A stretch of DNA of 64,000 bases, taken from Paenibacillus_AA sp045062745 (GTDB taxonomy: Bacteria > Bacillota > Bacilli > Paenibacillales > NBRC-103111). The notes beneath the pieces were generated by a model. The model was given only the letters and a program-made list of their open reading frames with translations, was not told where the DNA came from and did no database searches. The stretch lies in assembly GCF_045062745.1 (NCBI RefSeq), contig NZ_JBJGED010000024.1, positions 60,543 to 124,542 of the forward strand. Direction: 5' to 3'. Position numbers and translations under genes: made by a program. Shown one piece after another: positions 59,618 to 64,000 of the stretch (position 1 is the first letter of the stretch; each line of letters starts with the position of its first letter).

Positions 59618-59779
59618 GTGGCCGTTGATAAGGACAAGAATAGTCAGATCCTAGTGACTTTCCCTATTGAAATGATCGAGGAAATTGAGAAATTCTGGCA
59701 CGATAATAAGCTTAAAAACCGAAACGAGGCGATTCGGCAGCTCGTGGCGATGGGATTACAAAAGGCTCCCCAATCTTAA
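59618..59779 (+). CDS. Ribbon-helix-helix (Arc/CopG) regulator
   Basis: A 53-residue RHH protein. The N-terminal strand KNSQILVTFPIEMIEEIEKF and second helix HDNKLKNRNEAIRQLVAMGL are typical. GTG at 59618 has GGGGGTG seven bases before it. It is the only rightward gene in this part of the element and is transcribed from the rightward promoter, where it probably represses itself and the integrase operon. Confidence 0.85.
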   Translation: MAVDKDKNSQILVTFPIEMIEEIEKFWHDNKLKNRNEAIRQLVAMGLQKAPQS

Positions 59780-59798
59780 CCGATGGAGAGCCTTTTTG
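59761..59798 (+). terminator. Terminator of the RHH gene
   Basis: AAGGCTC-x-CCA pairs with TGG-x-GAGCCTT and is followed by TTTTT. It begins inside the last codons of the RHH gene. Confidence 0.75.
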
Positions 59799-59874
59799 CA
59801 TTGGTTACGCTGGCGCTAGGTATTTGCGAATAGCTGGGCCATTTGTACCATTCCCCAATGTTTGAATTGTTGCT

Positions 59875-59914
59875 AAAATTAAAAATGCTCTCTGCTGCCC
59901 TATGGGCAGGGAGC
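59875..59914 (-). terminator. Terminator of the tail operon
   Basis: Minus strand: GCTC-x-CTGCCC, loop ATA, GGGCAG, short bulge, GAGC, then ATTTTTAATTTT. It follows the XkdX gene by about 50 bases. The remaining 59799-59961 sequence contains no gene I can support. Confidence 0.75.
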
Positions 59915-59961
59915 AAAGAGGGGATGGTGTCTGCTTGGCGGTAGGCCATCCCCTTGAACCA

Positions 59962-60096
59962 TCACACGTACACGTCACCTGTGATTTCTTGGTATTGTGC
60001 GGGAGTGATTTTTCCCTTTTGCACAAACACAGCGACTTGAGCCTTGGTGTAGAATCCAAGATCGTAGTACTCTTTCACCGTATTGTACCAGTCCAT
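59962..60096 (-). CDS. XkdX family phage protein
   Basis: A 44-residue protein, MDWYNTVKEYYDLGFYTKAQ then VAVFVQKGKITPAQYQEITG, ending DVYV. This is the XkdX family: W-Y-x3-K-x-Y-Y-x-x-G-x-Y-T, a V-x-K-G-x-I-T motif and an E-I-T-G-x-x-Y end. It is found at the end of PBSX and other tail operons between fibre and lysis genes. GGGGCGGG precedes its ATG. Function unknown. Confidence 0.88.
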   Translation of the reverse strand: MDWYNTVKEYYDLGFYTKAQVAVFVQKGKITPAQYQEITGDVYV

Positions 60097-60110
60097 GTAT
60101 ACCCGCCCCT

Positions 60111-60404
60111 TTACATGAGATTATTCATGACTAGTGTTAAAATAATTTCTGCGTTTTGGGATTTTAAGTTCGCATTATCCGCTTCTAACCGGGCAAATTT
60201 CTGCTCCACCGTTTCCCCGGGAGGAACGGGTTCTGGTGGAGGCGCGGGGACCCAAGTCCTGTTCTCGTAGGTATCTCTAGGGTTTACAAACTCACCTTCC
60301 GACAGAGGAATCATGTGCTCTGGCAGTTCTTCGATCTCTACAGGAGTCGCGAGAATCGCTATACATACTCCAGTAGCTATGTCGATTTGCGCGTATCTAA
60401 ACAT
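60111..60404 (-). CDS. Small tail-operon protein with C-terminal coiled coil
   Basis: A 97-residue protein. The N-terminal part is beta-rich (MFRYAQIDIATGVCIAILAT), followed by a proline-rich hinge (PAPPPEPVPPGETVEQK) and a coiled coil (KFARLEADNANLKSQNAEII). Proteins of this form commonly precede XkdX in Firmicute prophages. AGGGGG precedes the ATG. No function known. Confidence 0.7.
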   Translation of the reverse strand: MFRYAQIDIATGVCIAILATPVEIEELPEHMIPLSEGEFVNPRDTYENRTWVPAPPPEPVPPGETVEQKFARLEADNANLKSQNAEIILTLVMNNLM

Positions 60405-60417
60405 GTTTTACCCCCTA

Positions 60418-61101
60418 TTAATAGCTCTCGATAACCTCATAAGTGACGTCCACAGCGCCTCCGTTGTTAACGTAAGGCGCTCTAATGGTTGTACTGTTTA
60501 TAAGCTCGAACCGGACGCGACCTGCAAAGGACTGCAGGTTATTCAAGTTACCAACATTGACAAAAGTTTTGGCTGTGTTCACGGTAGAAATGGTTATATC
60601 CAAGAAAGCCGTACCAGAGGTATTACTAGGAAAGTTTACAGTCCCTCGTTGTACGCTTTTAATTCCTCCCACTGGTGTCCACCCACTCCCGTTCCAAAAT
60701 TCGAGTACGCTTCCGTTCAGACGGGTTTGAGCTTGTTGCGTTCCGTTAACGTTAAACCCTCCGTCAGCTCTAAGCGATCCCGCAATCGTCTGCCCACCCG
60801 TTGTCGTAATGATGTTGGCACCTTGAATGCCGTCAACCGTATCCGCGTCTAGCCCGCTGCCTGCTCCGTCAACCGTTTTGACCTTTGCCAACACGTCAGC
60901 TGCAGTATAACTGGACGCTGGAAGAGCAGCATTGGCCGTTGTGTTCGCGGTGTTTGCTGTCGTTTGTGCGCTCTGTGCAGTCGAAAGAGCTGAATCGGCA
61001 GTTGATGCAGCTGCCGCGATCCCGTCCCCGATTTTATTGAGCTCGGCCGCACTTATGCCCGGTGCCGCGCCTTCATTAAACGTGGTTTTCGTATAAGCCA
61101 A
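60418..61101 (-). CDS. Phage tail fibre-like protein
   Basis: A 227-residue protein beginning AYTKTTFNEGAAPGISAAEL, a start seen in many Paenibacillus tail fibres. An Ala/Thr-rich heptad-like region (STADSALSTAQSAQTTANTA) suggests a trimeric stalk; the segment LDADTVDGIQGANIIT is the fibre-tip repeat D-A-D-x-V-D-G. The C-terminus is a beta-rich receptor-like domain (GTVNFPSNTSGTAFLDITIS). Starts with TTG after AGGGGG. Confidence 0.8.
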   Translation of the reverse strand: MAYTKTTFNEGAAPGISAAELNKIGDGIAAAASTADSALSTAQSAQTTANTANTTANAALPASSYTAADVLAKVKTVDGAGSGLDADTVDGIQGANIITTTGGQTIAGSLRADGGFNVNGTQQAQTRLNGSVLEFWNGSGWTPVGGIKSVQRGTVNFPSNTSGTAFLDITISTVNTAKTFVNVGNLNNLQSFAGRVRFELINSTTIRAPYVNNGGAVDVTYEVIESY

Positions 61102-61113
61102 GCCCTACACCCC

Positions 61114-61569
61114 CTAAGTGATCGTGTCAGTCCGATCCACCTGAATCGACTCCAAGTTATTCTTTAATCGACTGAACAAAACACGAGCGATCATCACCCC
61201 GCTGTTCGCCGCGCTCGTAGCCGTGGCCCCCGCAAACCATCCGAGCTCCTGGATCTGCACGTTCGCGTCGAAAGGCGCCAAGTACACCGTCGTCACGCCT
61301 ACACCGGTCCCGCCTGCAGTTTGGCGTGTGACGGCTTTGCGGCCCGCCTCGGAAACTAGTTGCGTTTGTGTCGCGGCAGGCGCTGTCGTCCCACTCCCCC
61401 ATGCCATGTACTTGATCTCGCAGTCGGTAAAAACCTGCAGCGCATCGCGCAGAAGATTCTTCCCAGCGTTGGTTATGAGGTTGTCGAACTCTTCGACATC
61501 GACGCTACCGTCCCGGTATGTGATCGTGACCTTGATCCGGCCGTGCCAGCCTACTTTTTCACTTATCAA
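61114..61569 (-). CDS. Phage tail protein (structural, unknown)
   Basis: A 151-residue protein with a beta-rich plan: WHGRIKVTITYRDGSVDVEE, FDNLITNAGKNLLRDALQVF, and AGGTGVGVTTVYLAPFDANV. The NLITNxGxxxL motif is frequent in tail proteins encoded before fibres. TTG at 61569 has GAGGGGG seven bases upstream; the longer frame to 61671 overlaps the hub gene and is rejected. Confidence 0.7.
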   Translation of the reverse strand: MISEKVGWHGRIKVTITYRDGSVDVEEFDNLITNAGKNLLRDALQVFTDCEIKYMAWGSGTTAPAATQTQLVSEAGRKAVTRQTAGGTGVGVTTVYLAPFDANVQIQELGWFAGATATSAANSGVMIARVLFSRLKNNLESIQVDRTDTIT

Positions 61570-61583
61570 ATCGGATCCCCCTC

Positions 61584-63053
61584 TCAGCACGGAAACCGCG
61601 TCGTCGACGGAAATAGCCCGGTGGATGGCACCGGGCAAGCATACACGTTTTGCACCACGTTTTCGGTCCACGTGACCGATTCGCTGAATGCCTCGAGTGT
61701 GATCAGGACCTCCTGCGTATTGATGTTTTCGCGAATGACAAACGCCTGGCCGCGCGTCGCCATGCGCTCAAACATCTTCGTCCAGCTTCCCATCTCAGGA
61801 CCTTCGATCGCCGACACACTGTAAAAAATCTCGCCGCCGTTGTCGCTGATCTGAACGCTCTCGATGAGCATTTCAGCGTCGCCCAGACCGTGTTCCGGCA
61901 AGTTGACCGTTGCGAGCTGGCCTGCCTCCAGTCCGCTACGCTTCGTCCGAAACTTCACCCGCCGGCCAATCGTTGCGTATTTCTGGAGCTTCGCCGCCGC
62001 ACTCTGAAACGCGGCCTCCCGGTTCGTGCTCTCCGGCTCATCCTCGACGTCTTCGTTGATCCCGCTGTTCAGTTCGACCGTCTGGCGGTTGATAATCTGG
62101 TCCTGGTCTTTGCTGATAACGATGACGCTGAACTCGCCCTGGTACGTAATAGAAAGGGTATCCGTTGTAGCTAGTGGCGTGCCGCTGTCGTCCTGCGAGA
62201 CTGCGTTCTCCCCCTTCGACCAGTACCATTGCTTGCCGGTTTCAACACCACGTATTCCGACCGTCTGTGCGATCGCGTTAACCTTGACCGTCGGCACCTT
62301 GGCAATCTTAAAGCCGGTACTGAATGACTTCTGCTTTCCGTCGCCCTTGAATTCCTCGGTCTGTGGATCGGTTATGTCCGTGCCACCTTTGATGTACTGA
62401 TAATTCCGGTATTTCGGGTTCCCATGCTCTACCGCGACATCGGGAAGAACGTCAGCGCCGGTTACGGTCCAGGGAGCAATGTTGGCTGCACGGTCTTTGA
62501 AGTGAAGCGTCTTGTCAAAGTCGATGTACCAGATATAACCGGCCTTCTCAGCAAGAGCTTCAATTGCCCTTGTCACAGGAATGTAATTGAAAACCGCCTC
62601 ATTAACCGTCGGCCCGCTCTGGACTGTGCCGGCTGTGACGCCCTCCGCTGCGAGCTTCAGCGTTATCAAGTCCTGGACGATATCCCCGGCCAGGGTGCTC
62701 TCGTAGGCCTTTGCGACGATCCGCTTGTCTGCGAGATAGTGCATATCCTTGCACTGGATGGAATGTAGCAAGATATCTTGACCGGGAATCCGCTTCTCAC
62801 TCGGCTTGTCGATCACACCGGCATAAATCACGTTAAGATCGGCGTCGTAAATCTCCACCGGCTGCCCTTGCTGGAAATGAGTCGCCGTGTCGGTCTTGAC
62901 CACGAACGAGGCGGTGGAGCGCTCGCCGATCACGTCGTCGATTGACAGCGTGTTGACCAGGACCTTCACTTCGGAGCCGTTGATGGTAAATCGCACATAT
63001 TCCGGCTTGAAGAATTGATAAGGACTTAGGTAATAGTAGTCATCGATTGGCAT
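61584..63053 (-). CDS. Phage tail hub-like protein
   Basis: A 489-residue protein with a gp27/Dit-Tal-like plan: FTINGSEVKVLVNTLSIDDV near the start, YIPVTRAIEALAEKAGYIWY in the middle (a segment typical of XkdQ/tail hub proteins), and the end domain AKLQKYATIGRRVKFRTKRS with GQLATVNLPEHGLGDAEMLI. It ends in a Cys. The ATG at 63053 is eleven bases after AAGGAGG; a GTG at 63065 overlaps that site. First complete gene of the tail module here. Confidence 0.8.
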   Translation of the reverse strand: MPIDDYYYLSPYQFFKPEYVRFTINGSEVKVLVNTLSIDDVIGERSTASFVVKTDTATHFQQGQPVEIYDADLNVIYAGVIDKPSEKRIPGQDILLHSIQCKDMHYLADKRIVAKAYESTLAGDIVQDLITLKLAAEGVTAGTVQSGPTVNEAVFNYIPVTRAIEALAEKAGYIWYIDFDKTLHFKDRAANIAPWTVTGADVLPDVAVEHGNPKYRNYQYIKGGTDITDPQTEEFKGDGKQKSFSTGFKIAKVPTVKVNAIAQTVGIRGVETGKQWYWSKGENAVSQDDSGTPLATTDTLSITYQGEFSVIVISKDQDQIINRQTVELNSGINEDVEDEPESTNREAAFQSAAAKLQKYATIGRRVKFRTKRSGLEAGQLATVNLPEHGLGDAEMLIESVQISDNGGEIFYSVSAIEGPEMGSWTKMFERMATRGQAFVIRENINTQEVLITLEAFSESVTWTENVVQNVYACPVPSTGLFPSTTRFPC

Positions 63054-63065
63054 GCGAACGCTCAC

Positions 63066-63172
63066 CTCCTTGTTGAACTATAGAACTTCGTTTGTAAATT
63101 ATATCCATTTTTAGATACTTGTATCCAGTTATCGCCACTAATCTGCATTCATAAAGACGAATGGATACCTTG
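63066..63172 (-). other. Gap upstream of the tail hub gene
   Basis: About 100 AT-rich bases with a TATAAT on the minus strand (about 63101-63106) but no matching -35; it may be a weak promoter for the tail module. No gene seen. Confidence 0.35.
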
Positions 63173-63394
63173 TCAATTTGTTGTGGTTGTCGTGGAATCA
63201 GAGCCACAAGTGACTTCTACCCACTTCCGCGGGATGATACCTGGGTACGGATGGACCTCCCAGTACGGCGTAACGGCGGGACCATACGGATTCGTGTACG
63301 GCTTCATCGCGATCCGTTCATTCTGCATCCGTTGAAACTCCGCAATTTCCTGCGGCGTGCCCTCAACTTGGATTCCGTTGATTGTTGCTTTCAT
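63173..63394 (-). CDS. Small phage protein, Pro/Tyr-rich
   Basis: A 73-residue protein: KATINGIQVEGTPQEIAEFQ, then a Pro/Tyr-rich middle (MKPYTNPYGPAVTPYWEVHP) and a Ser/Thr-rich tail (GSDSTTTTTN). ATG at 63394 has GGGAGG upstream and shares four bases with the stop of the 35-residue membrane peptide gene. Function unknown. Confidence 0.6.
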   Translation of the reverse strand: MKATINGIQVEGTPQEIAEFQRMQNERIAMKPYTNPYGPAVTPYWEVHPYPGIIPRKWVEVTCGSDSTTTTTN

Positions 63395-63498
63395 CGTAGT
63401 TCCTCCCATTTTTGCTTTATAATGCGCCAATCAAGATATATTGCGAATATGCCATTTGTAATGATAAACGCAACGAGCAGCTTGCCGAGTATGCTCAT
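63391..63498 (-). CDS. 35-residue single-pass membrane peptide
   Basis: MSILGKLLVAFIITNGIFAI then YLDWRIIKQKWEELR: one transmembrane helix followed by a basic tail. GGAGGG precedes its ATG, and its stop overlaps the ATG of the next gene (ATGA), so the pair is translationally coupled. Small phage membrane peptides of this kind are often missed; role unknown. Confidence 0.7.
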   Translation of the reverse strand: MSILGKLLVAFIITNGIFAIYLDWRIIKQKWEELR

Positions 63499-63526
63499 GG
63501 CACCCTCCAGTAAGAAAAGAGACGCC

Positions 63527-63703
63527 CTAGTCGGCGTCCCTCTCCATTCGTTCTCTTCGTCTTGCCTGCCTGGCTTCCTCTTCCTCGATGAATTCCTTCA
63601 TCTGCTGATTAATCCAGGTTGAAATTTTGATACCCTTTCTCCCGGCGATCTCGCAGAACTTCTCGAAAACCTCCGGGTCCAGAGTGATGTTTTGCCGTTT
63701 CAT
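63527..63703 (-). CDS. Ribbon-helix-helix-like small protein
   Basis: A 58-residue protein: KRQNITLDPEVFEKFCEIAG (strand and first helix), RKGIKISTWINQQMKEFIEE (second helix), then a charged helix (EEARQARRRERMERD). The Arc/CopG fold is clear. ATG at 63703 is chosen; an upstream ATG at 63748 would add 15 residues outside the fold. Not closely similar to the RHH gene at 59618. Confidence 0.75.
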   Translation of the reverse strand: MKRQNITLDPEVFEKFCEIAGRKGIKISTWINQQMKEFIEEEEARQARRRERMERDAD

Positions 63704-63806
63704 GGCCGCCACATTACCACCATCCTTATGGTAATAATTGTCGGTCATTCGCGGATGAATATCAATACATACTTATACACACTAATAAGCATACGAACTT
63801 CGTTAG

Positions 63807-64000
63807 TTAGATATTGATCGGTGTCGGAGGTTGCTTCTGATCGATCTCATATTGAGCGAGAAGAATAGCTTCTCGTTTGCATGATTGTTGATGATCTGCC
63901 AAGGTCACGCCAGCAAGCGGTTTTTTACCGAATGGATATATGAACGTGTTTTCTTCCGTTCCATCCGTCACGGTGAAGATATATTCGGTTGCTGTTTCGA
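63807..64000 (-). CDS. Prophage protein, C-terminal end only
   Basis: An open frame enters at the right window edge and stops at TAA (63807-63809). The visible 64 codons read ETATEYIFTVTDGTEENTFI, then YPFGKKPLAGVTLADHQQSC and KREAILLAQYEIDQKQ. It is likely the end of a small structural or hypothetical phage protein. 63704-63806 shows no gene. Confidence 0.6.
   Translation of the reverse strand, partial: ETATEYIFTVTDGTEENTFIYPFGKKPLAGVTLADHQQSCKREAILLAQYEIDQKQPPTPINI

Noticed and set aside
59805..60059. 84-codon minus-strand frame over XkdX and the terminator
   Set aside because: It overlaps the XkdX gene in another frame and runs through the terminator hairpin; no ribosome site.
1..64000. 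CRISPR arrays, tRNA, rRNA and IS elements
   Set aside because: No regularly spaced repeats, cloverleaf or rRNA sequence, and no transposase gene was seen on either strand.

Overview
The window looks like a chromosomal segment of a fairly GC-rich Paenibacillaceae-type Firmicute (Paenibacillus, Cohnella or a close relative). The evidence is gene order and content: an SRP/ribosome-maturation block (ylxM-ffh-rpsP-khpA-rimM-trmD-rplS-lepB-rbgA-rnhB), a FapR-headed fatty-acid operon (fapR-plsX-fabH-fabD-fabG-acpP-fabF-rnc), the sporulation gene ylbJ, sepM/ylbL, coaD and rsmD, plus SLH and copper-amine-oxidase-like stalk domains in accessory genes. Almost every host gene is on the minus strand.

Layout. 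1-15.2 kb: the tail of a ComM/YifB gene (+), then, on the minus strand, yraN, a FlhB-tail gene, a very GC-rich FliK-like gene, rnhB, rbgA, lepB, rplS, trmD, rimM, khpA, rpsP, ffh, ylxM, a small-molecule-kinase-like gene, ftsY and smc. 15.4-41.7 kb: a 26-kb island between smc and rnc, which are neighbours in most Firmicutes. It encodes an apparently complete extracellular contractile injection system (eCIS, Afp/PVC-like): AAA+ ATPase, DUF4255 cap, sheath, two tube proteins, assembly factors, LysM adaptor, gp27-like hub, gp5-like spike, PAAR tip, gp25, two baseplate wedge proteins, a tail protein I, and two paralogous repeat-containing fibre candidates. It ends with two proteins sharing an N-terminal GNQAM-type motif, which are the best cargo candidates. 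A phage-type amidase stands at the head of the island. 42-53.5 kb: rnc, the fatty-acid operon with a FapR operator, rpmF, yceD, sepM/ylbL, ylbJ (+), coaD and rsmD.

53.6-64 kb: the end of a prophage or phage-tail-like element running off the window. Reading leftwards along its transcription it has a tail module (hub, tail proteins, fibre, XkdX), a tyrosine recombinase behind a bidirectional promoter with palindromic operators and a ribbon-helix-helix gene, holin and endolysin, a stalk-domain lipo/secreted protein, a YolD-like operon behind two LexA-like boxes, small regulators, and a probable cyclic-di-GMP-I riboswitch. Several very short genes are present (XkdX of 44 aa, a 54-aa basic protein, a 35-aa membrane peptide).

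How the parts fit: rnc ends in a strong terminator and smc has its own extended -10 promoter, so the eCIS island is bracketed as an independent transcription unit. Inside it almost all genes overlap or nearly touch, as expected for one polycistron, and the gene order (ATPase/cap, sheath/tube, hub/spike, wedge, fibre, cargo) follows the particle. No head, terminase, portal or recognisable tape-measure gene is seen in the island.
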